Shown: positions 1 through 9,315 of the stretch, one piece after another | Layout: each line of letters begins with the position of its first letter | How positions within the stretch are numbered: the stretch's first letter is position 1 | From: Paenibacillus luteus | Lineage (GTDB): Bacteria > Bacillota > Bacilli > Paenibacillales > Paenibacillaceae | Length of the DNA: 64,000 nt | Assembly: GCF_006542765.1 (NCBI RefSeq) | Contig: NZ_SKCD01000006.1 | Location: forward strand, 62,001-126,000 | Reading direction: 5' to 3' | Translations under genes and position numbers: made by a program | Notes under the pieces: model-generated | Databases searched by the model: none | The model's input: only the letters and a program-made list of their open reading frames with translations | What the model was told of the DNA's origin: nothing

Positions 1-626
1 CGGGTTGCTTACAACTCCATAAACAGTAGAAGTGCAGAAATAATGACTAAAATTATTCAACTTATCAACTTTAGAAACTATACCCAAAATACTTGGCTTG
101 CAGCGAACGGACACGTTTTTTAGATGAATACCCTCTATAACTATGTAACTTACCTCCCTGCATATTGTAAGATTGATCGAAAAGTATCCTCTAGTTATTA
201 ATTCTATTAACGAAAATTCCCAGTATTGCAGCAAATTATTGCATAACCATTATAAATGATCTCACCCCACCCGTCAGAAACAATGAAGCAGTTGCTTTTG
301 CGGAATTAATCTTATGTTACTAAGCCTGTAACAAAGTTTTTGAGCATGCTGACCAAAATCTCATAGTTTCTGGAAATTCATTCTATATAAAACACACTTA
401 TGAATCTCACCTTCTTATGCAAAAAGAGCTGTGTTTCCTACTATTTCATTTTCTTATCTTCTCTTTCGTCTGATTGTGCATCACTTTGCTTATCCCCACT
501 CTCGGTGTGAATTAACAGGAATTGCTCCCTCTATTTTATGGAATTTGGAGCTTCCGATGCGTTTAGATGAAATTTTTCCCTATAATTCCACATTATACGC
601 CTAAGTTAACGAAAAACAGCAACAAT
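1..626. other. AT-rich stretch without a recognised gene
   Basis: No reading frame with a ribosome binding site and coding character is visible on either strand. The stretch is AT-rich and full of stop codons. It lies beyond the terminator of the GH127 gene and may contain the 3' flank of a gene outside the window. Confidence 0.6.
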
Positions 627-690
627 AAAACACCCCAAAAATTGTACTCAGAAACCATAAAGGTTATCTGATGTTCATTTTCGGGGTGTG
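627..690 (-). terminator. Rho-independent terminator of the GH127 gene
   Basis: Read on the minus strand, ACACCCCGAAAAT (677-689) pairs with ATTTTTGGGGTGT (630-642) to give a 13-base-pair stem with one G-T wobble. A smaller AACC/GGTT hairpin sits in the loop, and TTTTATTG follows. It lies about 180 bases past the GH127 stop codon, so the tandem repeat at 775-882 is transcribed as 3' untranslated RNA. Confidence 0.7.
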
Positions 691-774
691 CGTCATGCAT
701 CATATAAATTAACCTTCTGCTAATCCACCAAACAGAACTGGAGGATTACTTTATTAACTGTACTTCCAACTGTT

Positions 775-882
775 CTTACAACCTTTCTTACAACCTTTCT
801 TACAACCTTTCTTACAACCTTTCTTACAACCTTTCTTACAACCTTTCTTACAACCTTTCTTACAACCGTTCTTACAACCGTT
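775..882. repeat. Nine tandem copies of a 12-bp unit at the GH127 stop codon
   Basis: Seven copies of CTTACAACCTTT are followed by two of CTTACAACCGTT. On the minus strand, in the frame of the GH127 gene, each unit reads CGG or AGG, TTG, TAA, GAA, so the array repeats the last two sense codons and the stop codon of that gene. The two units nearest the gene carry the gene's own variant (CGG), which suggests the array arose by duplication of the 3' end. There are no spacers, so it is not a CRISPR. Confidence 0.95.
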
Positions 883-2845
883 CCTTCACCCACACCGCCA
901 TCTCGCCTTGGCCGCGATTGGCCCAAGCGTAGTACGGAATGAAGGTTACTTTGGCTGGCTCCAATACCGCTTCCGTGTTGGTGCGGTACAGCTGGCTTCC
1001 CCACTGCTCGAACTGAAGCCTTAGCGCATCCGCTTTAATGACCTGTATCCCGCCAATCAACTCATTGTTGAAGGACAAATCAAGCTTGGCATCCTGCGGC
1101 AGCAGAAGCTCCTGCAGCTGCGCACCGTTATCCGCTTCCTCTATGCAGTACACGAGCGGACCTCGCTGTAGCGCAACCTTGCCCGCATTTTGTTTAACGA
1201 GCGGATGGCTTCTCACCCGCAGAACAGGCATATCAAACGTCAGCTCAACCACATCGCCAGTAGACCAAATCCGGTTAATATGAGCGTAGCCATCCACAAT
1301 GTTCCCCTCAATGGCATAAGCTTCTCCGTTCACGAGCACGGCTGCTTTCAAGGACCAATCCGGAATACGAAGCGCCAAGGTGAATGAAGCAGGCTGCTCT
1401 ACGGATACCTCAAAGCGCGCTGTCCCTTCCCATGGCATGCTCGATTTCTGCTTAAGCTGCACTTTCGTAGCGCCTAAGGAGAGCTCCACCTCGCCGCCAA
1501 TGTAGAGATGCGAGTAAATGGTGTTTTCTTTCGTCGAATACAAATATTCGCCCAGCGATGCCAGCAAGCGGGCAATATTCGGCGGGCAGCATGCGCAGCC
1601 AAACCATTCCTGGCGGACCGGCTTCACATGATTGAAATTTTTGTTTTTCCCCTCGCAAACCTCCGGCGTAACCTCCAGTGGATTCACGTAAAAGAAATGC
1701 TTGCCATCGCGCGACATGCCCGCAATAACGGTGTTGAATAATGCCCGCTCCATAACGTCTGCATAGCGGCTGTTAGGCTGAAGCTGCAACATGCGGTGAG
1801 CGAAGAAGATCAAGCCGATTGAAGCGCAGGTTTCGGAATAAACCGTGTCATTCGGCAAATCGTAATCGAAGGAAAAAGCTTCCCCTTGAGCCATCGAGCC
1901 GATTCCGCCCGTAATATACATTTGCTTCGATGCAATATTGTCCCATAACCTGCGGCATGCCTCAAGGAGCGACTCGTCCCCTGTCTCCCGAGCTACATCA
2001 GCCATACCTGCAAGCATGTAAACAACGCGTACCGCATGGCCACCTGCCGCTTCTTGCTCCCTTACGGGCACATGCGCTTGGTAATATTCTGGTTCAATAT
2101 GAATTTTGTTATTGCTCCAATGCGTTGTTCTTCCGCGGCGGTCTGCCTCTTCTTCGAAGAAGTTTGGCAGCTGTCCGCGTTTATCGATGAAGTAGCTGCT
2201 TAGCTCCAAATACTTGCGACTGCCTGTCGTTTCATACAGCTTTACAAGCGCAAGCTCAATTTCCTGATGGCCGTCATAGCCGGCAATTTGGCCGGGGCCA
2301 TCCCCGAATACAACTGCTATGTCATCTGCAATCCGGCAGACGATATCGAGCAGCTGCCGCTTGCCCGTAGCTCGATAGTAAGCGACCCCAGCCTCAATCA
2401 TATGCCCAGCCGAATACAGCTCATGGCATTCGGTCAAGTTGGTCCACTTCTTGTCCGGCTCCTTGATCGTGAAGTACGTATTCAAGTAGCCATCCGGCTG
2501 CTGCGCCTTGCCTATAATGTCGATCATCTCGTCTGCTACCTGCTCGAGCGCCTCGTCCCGCTTCGTCTCCAATAAATAAGCAACGGCTTCCAACCACTTG
2601 GCTACGTCCGTATCTTGAAACACAAAGCCGTAAAAGTCACCTTTCTCCAAACCAGCAGCAATCTTAAAATTGCTGACCGCCCCGCTTCGCTCCGCGCCTT
2701 CAACCCGATCATTTATGGCATCCCATTGGTAAGGCACAACAACGTCCCTAACTAGGTTAATATAATAATTCCAAAAATCATCCGTTATCTTCACTTGCTT
2801 CAATGATACCGGCTTTGCGTGATCTTGGCTAATCGCTTGTCCCAT
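872..2845 (-). CDS. GH127 beta-L-arabinofuranosidase
   Basis: This is a glycoside hydrolase family 127 protein (formerly DUF1680) that releases beta-L-arabinofuranose from plant or glycoprotein glycans. It has no signal peptide, so it probably works on imported oligosaccharides in the cytoplasm. The zinc and nucleophile signature of the family is visible: SETC (Glu and Cys) near residue 335, and CACCPPN near 415-421, where the first Cys of the CC pair is the expected nucleophile; the acid/base Glu is expected in GSMAQGEAF. Length (657 aa) matches the type enzyme HypBA1 (658 aa). A GTG at 2851 is possible, but the ATG at 2845 lies 8 bases after AGAGGTG and is preferred. The gene diverges from the AraC gene at 2982, its likely regulator. 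The stop codon lies inside a 12-bp tandem array. Confidence 0.9.
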   Translation of the reverse strand: MGQAISQDHAKPVSLKQVKITDDFWNYYINLVRDVVVPYQWDAINDRVEGAERSGAVSNFKIAAGLEKGDFYGFVFQDTDVAKWLEAVAYLLETKRDEALEQVADEMIDIIGKAQQPDGYLNTYFTIKEPDKKWTNLTECHELYSAGHMIEAGVAYYRATGKRQLLDIVCRIADDIAVVFGDGPGQIAGYDGHQEIELALVKLYETTGSRKYLELSSYFIDKRGQLPNFFEEEADRRGRTTHWSNNKIHIEPEYYQAHVPVREQEAAGGHAVRVVYMLAGMADVARETGDESLLEACRRLWDNIASKQMYITGGIGSMAQGEAFSFDYDLPNDTVYSETCASIGLIFFAHRMLQLQPNSRYADVMERALFNTVIAGMSRDGKHFFYVNPLEVTPEVCEGKNKNFNHVKPVRQEWFGCACCPPNIARLLASLGEYLYSTKENTIYSHLYIGGEVELSLGATKVQLKQKSSMPWEGTARFEVSVEQPASFTLALRIPDWSLKAAVLVNGEAYAIEGNIVDGYAHINRIWSTGDVVELTFDMPVLRVRSHPLVKQNAGKVALQRGPLVYCIEEADNGAQLQELLLPQDAKLDLSFNNELIGGIQVIKADALRLQFEQWGSQLYRTNTEAVLEPAKVTFIPYYAWANRGQGEMAVWVKERL

Positions 2846-2981
2846 TTGCACTGCACCTCTTCCAGCATTGTTTAAATTTCATACTGCTGATTTCTATTTT
2901 ATGCGTTAGAATGGAACATAACTACAAACACAAATAACCTATTTCTTATAAAATTTCACACAAGTGGGAGTGTGATCATCG

Positions 2982-3854
2982 ATGTCAGAAACGTCAGAGC
3001 ATGTCTATTTTGCGGCACCGCCGCTTCCCTATTACCTAGAAAGCGGCGTAACCCTTCATCAGCCTGGCGACCAGCACCCAAGCCGAAAGCAGCTTGGCGT
3101 ATTCGATTTGCTCATCGTGGAAAGCGGCTGCTTGTTTATCGGCGAGGAGGAGCAAAGGTGGTCATTGACGGAAGGACAGACCCTTCTGCTCCTTCCCGAT
3201 CTATATCATTATTCCGTCAAACCCTCAGAAGAGAATACCGTCTTCTATTGGGTTCACTTCCAGGCTGTCGGGCAATGGCAACAATCCAGTCTGGAGCATG
3301 CCAATCTGAATCATGAAGCACATTATAAACGTTTTCTAACTTCACCCTATTCGCTTCATCTTCAAAAAGCATGGACACTGCCTTATCCCGAGCAAGCTTA
3401 TCGGTTGATGCGGGCGCTGAACAAGGCCGGCAGCGAACGCCAATCTAGCGCTTTTTGGACGCAACAGCAAACCTTTGAGGAGCTGCTGCGCATGATGGAT
3501 TTACGCCAAAATGAAAGCTATACAAGCCCCGTCGTCACGCTCGCCGAGAAGACGGAAGCTTACATCAAAAACAATTACCGTACGGAGATCACGAGCAAAA
3601 CCATGTCCGAAACGCTCAATTTTCACTACAACTATATCACCCGCTGCATGAAGCAGGTGTATGGCATGACACCAATTGATTACTTAGCCAAATACCGATT
3701 AGAGCAGGCGAAGCTCCTGCTGCTGAAGACGGAGTGGCCCGTTGCTGAAATCGCGATGCATGTAGGCTTCGAGAACGTTCCTTATTTCTCCAATTGCTTC
3801 ACCCGTCAGATCGGACTGCCGCCAACCAAGTTTCGCAAGCGTTATACGAGTTGA
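2982..3854 (+). CDS. AraC family transcriptional regulator beside GH127
   Basis: This 290-residue protein has an N-terminal cupin-like sugar-sensing region (about 1-170) and a C-terminal double helix-turn-helix of the AraC/XylS type (about 190-288). The second helix-turn-helix shows the typical motif VAEIAMHVGFENVPYFSNCF. The start ATG follows GGGAGTG by 10 bases. It is transcribed away from the GH127 gene with about 135 bases between them. By analogy with such pairs it probably activates that gene in response to an arabinose-containing sugar; the ligand cannot be read from the sequence. Confidence 0.85.
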   Translation: MSETSEHVYFAAPPLPYYLESGVTLHQPGDQHPSRKQLGVFDLLIVESGCLFIGEEEQRWSLTEGQTLLLLPDLYHYSVKPSEENTVFYWVHFQAVGQWQQSSLEHANLNHEAHYKRFLTSPYSLHLQKAWTLPYPEQAYRLMRALNKAGSERQSSAFWTQQQTFEELLRMMDLRQNESYTSPVVTLAEKTEAYIKNNYRTEITSKTMSETLNFHYNYITRCMKQVYGMTPIDYLAKYRLEQAKLLLLKTEWPVAEIAMHVGFENVPYFSNCFTRQIGLPPTKFRKRYTS

Positions 3855-3866
3855 ATTTCTTTCGAA

Positions 3867-3883
3867 TGGCTGCTAAGCAGCCA
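3867..3883 (+). terminator. Hairpin after the AraC gene, possible terminator
   Basis: TGGCTGC-taa-GCAGCCA forms a 7-base-pair hairpin 12 bases after the stop codon. No U-run follows, so intrinsic termination is doubtful. Confidence 0.35.
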
Positions 3884-4250
3884 CAAACGAGTTAGGAGAA
3901 TCGTAAATCTTAGGGAAACAAATTATGCCTGCATTCAAAGGCAATCGCTTTAAAGATCTTACACAAGAAATAGTGCTGTACTAGCTATACTGCACTTCTG
4001 CAGGCAAATGCTTTATTACCTCTATCGCTAAGCTCGTATGTTGTAGAACGTACAATATAAGCAGCTATTTTAGAGCTAAAAGTAACACAAAGGGCTGATT
4101 CTAATGCATCCATACAACATAGAAGTGTCATGTAGACCAAACAGCACAAAGTTCCTGCAGCCGTGCAGGATAGGCAGCTATATGAGAATCCGCATCTCCG
4201 AAATGACCATCAGAACCATTTGGCGAGCTCACCATGCAACTGCTGTGAAT
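3884..4250. other. Intergenic stretch, nothing recognised
   Basis: Some 370 bases between two convergent genes. No ribosome binding site plus reading frame, no family remnant and no repeat were recognised. Confidence 0.5.
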
Positions 4251-4304
4251 AAAAAAGCAGTGTCCTTTCGGCAATAACTACGCCAAGAAAGAACCCTGCT
4301 TTAT
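4251..4304 (-). terminator. Terminator of the GH52 gene
   Basis: On the minus strand AAAGCAG (4297-4303) pairs with CTGCTTT (4254-4260), with inner GAAAG/CTTTC and GGC/GCC pairs, and the stem runs into a T-rich tract at 4251-4256. It lies about 50 bases past the GH52 stop codon. Confidence 0.65.
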
Positions 4305-4353
4305 TAACCATATATGCAAGAGCAGACGTGCTGCCCCTCTATACGGTGCCGTT

Positions 4354-6474
4354 CTATTTAGTTAAGCGGCTTTCTTCCAGCCATAAAATCGACGTCACGC
4401 CGCGCGGATAATATTTGCTGCCCGTAATCCGTCCGGAAATAATCTGATCGCTCCAGCTCCATATGGACAGCTCGGGATGCGTCAGCCACTCCACATGTGC
4501 CGCGTCGGCCGCATGCCCGCGCTCCTCCCAAGCAAGGCCAAGCAGCTCGCGTGCAACGAACTGGCATAGATAGATTTTGCTCAGCCAGCTGTTGTTGCTC
4601 GTCGAGGAAAGCTTCCAGCCGCCATCGTCAAACAAGCAGATGCCTGGCTGCAGCACGTAGCTCAAATGCTTGTTCAAAGCAGCTAAATAGGTGCCGAAGC
4701 GCCCGTTGGGATCAAGAGCAGCGCGGTCTCCCGTCACGTAAGGGAAAATAAGCCCTTCGATCGCCGGTATAATTTTGGAATCGTTGTTTTCGCCGATAAC
4801 CGCCGGAATGTAGCCCTCAGCCGTTACGTGGCTAACGATTGTTGCCGCACACTTGTCCGCTTGGCTGCCCGCGGTTTCTGCGAGCGAAGGGCGGTCATTT
4901 TCCCGAAATAACCGTTCCATGGCAATGTAGGCAGACCAGCATTTGCCGGCCAAATAAATATTGTTGCGGGATTGACCAAGGGAAACATCCAAGCTGTCGT
5001 AGGTCGTAATCTCAGCGCCGCCCATCGTCCGCGAGCTGTCTAGCCCCATAATCCCGTTACGGCTTGCCGGGTCCGGATCATCACGGTTCAGCATGCTATC
5101 GAGACATTGCTCAAATACTTCCATGTTGGCAGCGAGCCATTCCTGGTCAGCCGTCTTCTCGTAATATGCCGCTGCGCAAAGCACCCAGTTCACGAGCTGC
5201 TCATGGGTCATATGTGAGAAGCAGCCGTCGAGGCCATACAGCTCGTAAGAGGAATAGCTTTGGCGGGAAACCGCATTGGCAACGCCCATATCATGAGTAA
5301 AGCTGAGGCCGCCCGGGTATTCCGTGCTATCTCCAGGCTTGCGGACCGTATCCTCATAGCTAAAACGTTTCACGAACATATCCAGCTCGTTTTTGACCGT
5401 CCATGGATTCATCTTAAGCTCGTAGAACAGCTGATCGACCGTTAGATCAAACGTATTCATCATCCGGTATTCGCCTTCGTTTACAATCCAAAATGGCTTG
5501 TCCTCATAGTTGAGCAATTGCGTGGAGCCGTAGTAGCTGCGAATCGAATGATTCAGCATAAAGATTTGATCGTCGGATAAGCCTTCCTTCTCCGTCAATT
5601 CACCAGCCTGAACAGCTTCCGAGGTCATTCGGTCAAAATGGGTTAAGGCGTAGTCTGCCACGGATTCGACGTTTGCAAAATAGCGCGTATAGTAATAAGA
5701 AGCATCGATGCCTGTTGTTACATAACCGCTTCTATAGAAACTGATGGCGAAGCGATAGGTCTTGAGCTCACCCGGCTCTGTATCCATCAACAAGGTGCAG
5801 ACCGGACCGAGACCGAAGGTCCAGTTCTCCTTAAGCTCGGCCGAAAGAATATCCTCCATGCTAAAATGCTGCGCAGCCGCAACCGACGGATCATCCGACA
5901 CGATTGCAACATGACGGCCTTGGCCGATGCCTGTTCTGCCTTCGGTATCTACAATTCTACGCATGGAGCTGTAAGGGTCGCTTCCTTGAAAACCGAAGAT
6001 CGCTTTGCGCTTGCGGTCGGATTTTCGGTTGTCTACGGTTAGTTCGGCAAATACTGCTGGAACCAGCACGTCCTTGAGTTCCTCCTCGGAAGCGAGCGAA
6101 GGATCGGGAACGGAGCGAACCTGCGTATAGATTCGGAAGGTTAAATCTCCTGCTTGCCAAGTATCTGTCGTGAGCTTAAAATCACGCGAGATCGCCTGCT
6201 GCGGCCAAGGATGCAGCAGCTTTGGCTTGTCCGGGCTCGGATCAGGATTCTCGATATCATAGCGCTTGCTCTCGTCTTCTTCCTTCACGTCATGGAACGG
6301 CAGCGTGTCGTAGCCTTTGCCGTCCAGTCGTTCTAAGCCGATATAAATATTCTCCTTCGGAGGCCTTCCCAGCTCCAGGTCAAAACCGCCTGATGCGCCC
6401 GGAAAACCAAGCGTAAAGCTGGAAAACGAACCAATCGGGGAATGATGGGCATTAAAAAATTGATTTTTAGCCAA
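4354..6474 (-). CDS. xynB: GH52 beta-xylosidase
   Basis: This 706-residue protein closely matches the glycoside hydrolase family 52 beta-xylosidases such as Geobacillus XynB2 along its whole length, starting with the family opening NxFFNAHHSPxGxFxSFTLG. These enzymes split xylose from the non-reducing end of xylo-oligosaccharides with retention. The nucleophile Glu is expected in VNEGEYRMMNTFDL near residue 332-336 and the acid/base Asp in TTYDSLDVS near 493. There is no signal peptide, so it acts on imported xylo-oligosaccharides. The start is TTG, preceded by AAAGGAG; alignment with the family N terminus supports it. It diverges from the AraC gene at 6636, which is probably its regulator. 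Confidence 0.95.
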   Translation of the reverse strand: MAKNQFFNAHHSPIGSFSSFTLGFPGASGGFDLELGRPPKENIYIGLERLDGKGYDTLPFHDVKEEDESKRYDIENPDPSPDKPKLLHPWPQQAISRDFKLTTDTWQAGDLTFRIYTQVRSVPDPSLASEEELKDVLVPAVFAELTVDNRKSDRKRKAIFGFQGSDPYSSMRRIVDTEGRTGIGQGRHVAIVSDDPSVAAAQHFSMEDILSAELKENWTFGLGPVCTLLMDTEPGELKTYRFAISFYRSGYVTTGIDASYYYTRYFANVESVADYALTHFDRMTSEAVQAGELTEKEGLSDDQIFMLNHSIRSYYGSTQLLNYEDKPFWIVNEGEYRMMNTFDLTVDQLFYELKMNPWTVKNELDMFVKRFSYEDTVRKPGDSTEYPGGLSFTHDMGVANAVSRQSYSSYELYGLDGCFSHMTHEQLVNWVLCAAAYYEKTADQEWLAANMEVFEQCLDSMLNRDDPDPASRNGIMGLDSSRTMGGAEITTYDSLDVSLGQSRNNIYLAGKCWSAYIAMERLFRENDRPSLAETAGSQADKCAATIVSHVTAEGYIPAVIGENNDSKIIPAIEGLIFPYVTGDRAALDPNGRFGTYLAALNKHLSYVLQPGICLFDDGGWKLSSTSNNSWLSKIYLCQFVARELLGLAWEERGHAADAAHVEWLTHPELSIWSWSDQIISGRITGSKYYPRGVTSILWLEESRLTK

Positions 6475-6594
6475 AACGGATTCAGCTCCTTTGTCGTGTG
6501 ATCTCCTCCTATCTTACGATCGTTGCGTACTGCCAAACAGGGACATAACGGACTTTTATTTGTACAAAACGTCAGCTGCCCTACCGCACCGGTA

Positions 6595-6603
6595 TGCTAT
6601 ACT
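6595..6603 (+). promoter_or_regulatory. Extended -10 promoter element of the AraC gene
   Basis: TGCTATACT is an extended -10 element (TGN followed by TATACT), 33 bases before the ATG at 6636. No good -35 box is visible, as is common for extended -10 promoters. Confidence 0.45.
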
Positions 6604-6635
6604 GAACTCATCCTAATTAGCGAGGAATTTGCTTG

Positions 6636-7535
6636 ATGAGAAACCATCTTCCCTTCGGACTGGAAAACAGCATAAACGAGCTTATGACGCCCGATCTGCA
6701 ATTCGCCTTTCAAATTGTGGCTGCGCATAAGCGCGCAGTTAACGAGCAATGGAGCTATCCCGACCATCATCACACGATGTTTGAGCTTAACATGGTGCTT
6801 GAAGGCGAACAAACCATGCTTGCGGATAATCTTTCCTTCGTACAGCAAATCGGCGATATTCTGTTCCTTCCTCCCGGTGTTCTCCATAGCAGCAGCGGTT
6901 CACCCAATAAGGAGCCGATGACCTATTTTTGCCTTCATTTTGATATTGACGACCTGACACTCCGCAGAAGCCTGATGGGCATGCAAACGACGCTGCTATC
7001 AACAAGCCATCCTTCCTCAGCAGCGATCAGAAGCACGCTTGAGAGATTATTGGAAACGCTGCCTTATGCCCAAACAGGCCTGCATCAGGATCGGCTTGCT
7101 TTCTTGAGCGATACGTTTCTACTGTTATCCGCGCTTACGAATTGGGCCATTGCTGACGGTCCTGCCAAAATACATGGAAAAGAGGCCTCCGAGAACGACG
7201 TATCGCTCGCCGCAACGATTGAAAGAGAGCTGCGGAGCGCCAGCGCTTCTAGCCGTTCCACGGAGGAGAAGATCAGTATCGAGAAACTAGCCGTCCGGCT
7301 CGGCTATACTCCCGCTCATTGCAAGCGCGTATTCCAACGGGTGTACGGAATGTCCCCGCGCCAATATTTAACCGGGCTGATCGTGCGCCAAGCAAAGCTG
7401 CTGCTCATTAACCCCGAATTAACAATAGAAGACATCGCCTATCAGCTCGGCTACCGTGATATCTCACAATTTAGCAAGCAGTTCAAGCGCTGGATGAACC
7501 TCTCCCCCGCTGCCTTCCGCAAGCTAACCAAATAA
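6636..7535 (+). CDS. AraC family regulator beside GH52
   Basis: A 299-residue AraC/XylS regulator. An N-terminal cupin carries the metal/sugar-binding type segment HHHTMFELNMVLEG (about 48-61). The C-terminal double helix-turn-helix ends with IEDIAYQLGYRDISQFSKQF. The ATG at 6636 is preferred over a TTG three bases upstream because GAGG lies 10 bases before it. It is transcribed away from the xylosidase gene with 160 bases between them, which suggests that it controls xylo-oligosaccharide use. The last codons form one arm of a perfect hairpin (see 7514-7549). Confidence 0.85.
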   Translation: MRNHLPFGLENSINELMTPDLQFAFQIVAAHKRAVNEQWSYPDHHHTMFELNMVLEGEQTMLADNLSFVQQIGDILFLPPGVLHSSSGSPNKEPMTYFCLHFDIDDLTLRRSLMGMQTTLLSTSHPSSAAIRSTLERLLETLPYAQTGLHQDRLAFLSDTFLLLSALTNWAIADGPAKIHGKEASENDVSLAATIERELRSASASSRSTEEKISIEKLAVRLGYTPAHCKRVFQRVYGMSPRQYLTGLIVRQAKLLLINPELTIEDIAYQLGYRDISQFSKQFKRWMNLSPAAFRKLTK

Positions 7536-7549
7536 TTAGCTTGCGGAAG
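7514..7549 (+). terminator. Perfect 14-bp hairpin overlapping the AraC stop codon
   Basis: CTTCCGCAAGCTAA (7514-7527) and TTAGCTTGCGGAAG (7536-7549) are perfect reverse complements, and the stop codon TAA sits in the 8-base loop. No U-run follows. It may stabilise or terminate the mRNA. Confidence 0.5.
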
Positions 7550-7650
7550 CTCCAAATTCGGAGACATGTCGTACGATCAATCCTTTTTAAAATCTTCACG
7601 AAAACTTTAGAGTGCATCCATGTTTTTAGTTTGATCTATAACGAAATATA

Positions 7651-7735
7651 AAAAAGAAAAAAATCCCCTGCCCCTGCAAGTCTGCATTTATCTTTGTAGA
7701 TAAGCAACAAACATTGAGCAGCATGAAGGGATTCT
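7651..7735 (-). terminator. Terminator of the fucosidase gene
   Basis: On the minus strand AATCCC (7728-7733) pairs with GGGATT (7662-7667), with an inner TTATCT/AGATAA hairpin, and a run of seven T residues follows at 7657-7663. It lies just past the GH29 stop codon. Confidence 0.5.
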
Positions 7736-7745
7736 TCTTGGTTAA

Positions 7746-9212
7746 TTAATCGATATTCAAGCTAAACACGACTGGAGCCGCGCTTTGCACCTTATTTGTC
7801 TTTATGATCAACGCTTCTTCCGTTCTCTCCCATACCGGTTGCTCATCAAAGCCTAAAATGCTGATATCTTTGATCATCCCGTGAAAATCATGAGATTTCT
7901 CCCGCAACGCTTTTATTTTCACTACTCCGTTCTCCGGATAGACAAGCACGATGGCATACAATCGGCTTCCCTTCACCGTAAAGCGGATATCCTCGCTTGT
8001 GAACGCTTTCGTCTTTCCGTCCGTGAATTGGCCTTCCTCAACCAAGGTCGGTCCTTCGCCAAACGTTCGCCAAAAGCTCGTATCGTAGATGGCTTCGCCG
8101 TTCATCTTCAGCCAATCGCCGATTTCAAGCAAAATCCGCTTATCCTCCTCCGGAATCGTGCCGTCCGCATGAGGTCCCACGTTGAGCAAAAGGCTGCCGT
8201 TTTTGCTGACGATATCGATCAAATCACAAATAATCTCAATCGATGTTTTATAATCATTGCCCGGCGTATAGCTCCATGAATTTTTTGCGACCGCCGTATC
8301 GGTTTGCCAGAAATAAGGCTTCAGCGCAGCGAATTGTCCCCGCTCCACATCAGGCACGGCCGTTCCGAAATGAAAAGCCTCGTGCTTGTAATTAATGGCA
8401 ACCTCTATTCCCCATTCGATAGCTTTGTTGTAATAATAGGCCGCGAATTTTTTGAGATAAGGCTTGAATGCGGCCGTATGGATCCACCAGTCAAAATAGA
8501 AAATATTCGGTTTGTATTCATCTACCAGCTCACAGCATCTAATTAGCCAATCCTCCAAGTACTCCTGGCTTGGCGGAGAACCATACAGATCCTGATGATC
8601 AGGCTCTGGCATGGATGGCCAATAAAAGTCTCCGCGCTCAAGCGGCTCCTTGATATCGGATTCAAACTCCTTGCCATGGGAGAGGAAAAACCAATGCTCG
8701 GCCCGGTGAGAGGATACGCAAAACGTCATGTCCCGCCCCTCAAACGCGGCTTTCATTTCACCTAATACGTCTCTCTTCGGTCCCATCTCATAGGCATTAA
8801 AATGAGAGACATCGCTTTTGTACATTTGGAAGCCATCGTGATGCTCGGCGACTGGCATAATATATTTTGCGCCCGACTGCTGGAATAGCTCCGCCCACTC
8901 ATCGGCATTAAACTTCTCTGCCTTGAACATTGGAATAAAATCCTTATAGCCGAAGTCCTTATGCTCTCCGTAGGTTTCAATGTGATGCTTGTATTCCTCT
9001 GACCCTTGGATATACATATTTCTTGGGTACCATTCATTTTTAAAGGCAGGCACAGCATAAACGCCCCAGTGGATGAAAATGCCGAACTTCGCTTTTTTGT
9101 ACCATGCAGGCACTTCATACTCGCTTAACGATTCCCAATTATCCTTAAACCTGCCGCTTGCAATAGTACGATTAATCGCTTTCAAATATGCATTTGTGTC
9201 CATCCTCGCCAT
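7746..9212 (-). CDS. GH29 alpha-L-fucosidase
   Basis: The 488-residue protein is a GH29 family retaining alpha-L-fucosidase. The N-terminal TIM barrel shows FGIFIHWGVYAVP near residue 43-55 (conserved HWG), MPVAEHHDGFQMY and the strand IFYFDWW near 240, whose Asp is the expected nucleophile. LLLNVGPHADGTIP closes the catalytic domain, and a C-terminal beta-sandwich follows. There is no signal peptide. Two ATGs (9212 and 9203) compete; GAAGGAG lies 2 bases before the first and 11 before the second, so the start is uncertain by three codons. It follows the esterase gene with a gap of about 100 bases and probably shares its transcript. The likely role is removal of fucose from imported xyloglucan or other plant oligosaccharides. 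Confidence 0.88.
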   Translation of the reverse strand: MARMDTNAYLKAINRTIASGRFKDNWESLSEYEVPAWYKKAKFGIFIHWGVYAVPAFKNEWYPRNMYIQGSEEYKHHIETYGEHKDFGYKDFIPMFKAEKFNADEWAELFQQSGAKYIMPVAEHHDGFQMYKSDVSHFNAYEMGPKRDVLGEMKAAFEGRDMTFCVSSHRAEHWFFLSHGKEFESDIKEPLERGDFYWPSMPEPDHQDLYGSPPSQEYLEDWLIRCCELVDEYKPNIFYFDWWIHTAAFKPYLKKFAAYYYNKAIEWGIEVAINYKHEAFHFGTAVPDVERGQFAALKPYFWQTDTAVAKNSWSYTPGNDYKTSIEIICDLIDIVSKNGSLLLNVGPHADGTIPEEDKRILLEIGDWLKMNGEAIYDTSFWRTFGEGPTLVEEGQFTDGKTKAFTSEDIRFTVKGSRLYAIVLVYPENGVVKIKALREKSHDFHGMIKDISILGFDEQPVWERTEEALIIKTNKVQSAAPVVFSLNID

Positions 9213-9315
9213 CGCTCCTTCACATGTAGTTGCCTATATTCCATTCTAGCGAAGCAGCCATGGCAGACAAATGTATAAAAGTAACATTCTATTGGACGAG
9301 AATAAGTTTCATTTG

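Noticed and set aside
775..882. Possible CRISPR array
   Set aside because: The units are contiguous 12-mers without spacers, and no cas gene is present.
720..1004. Minus-strand frame encoding many VVRK repeats
   Set aside because: It is the out-of-frame translation of the 12-bp tandem array plus the antisense-frame end of the GH127 gene; it has no ribosome binding site.
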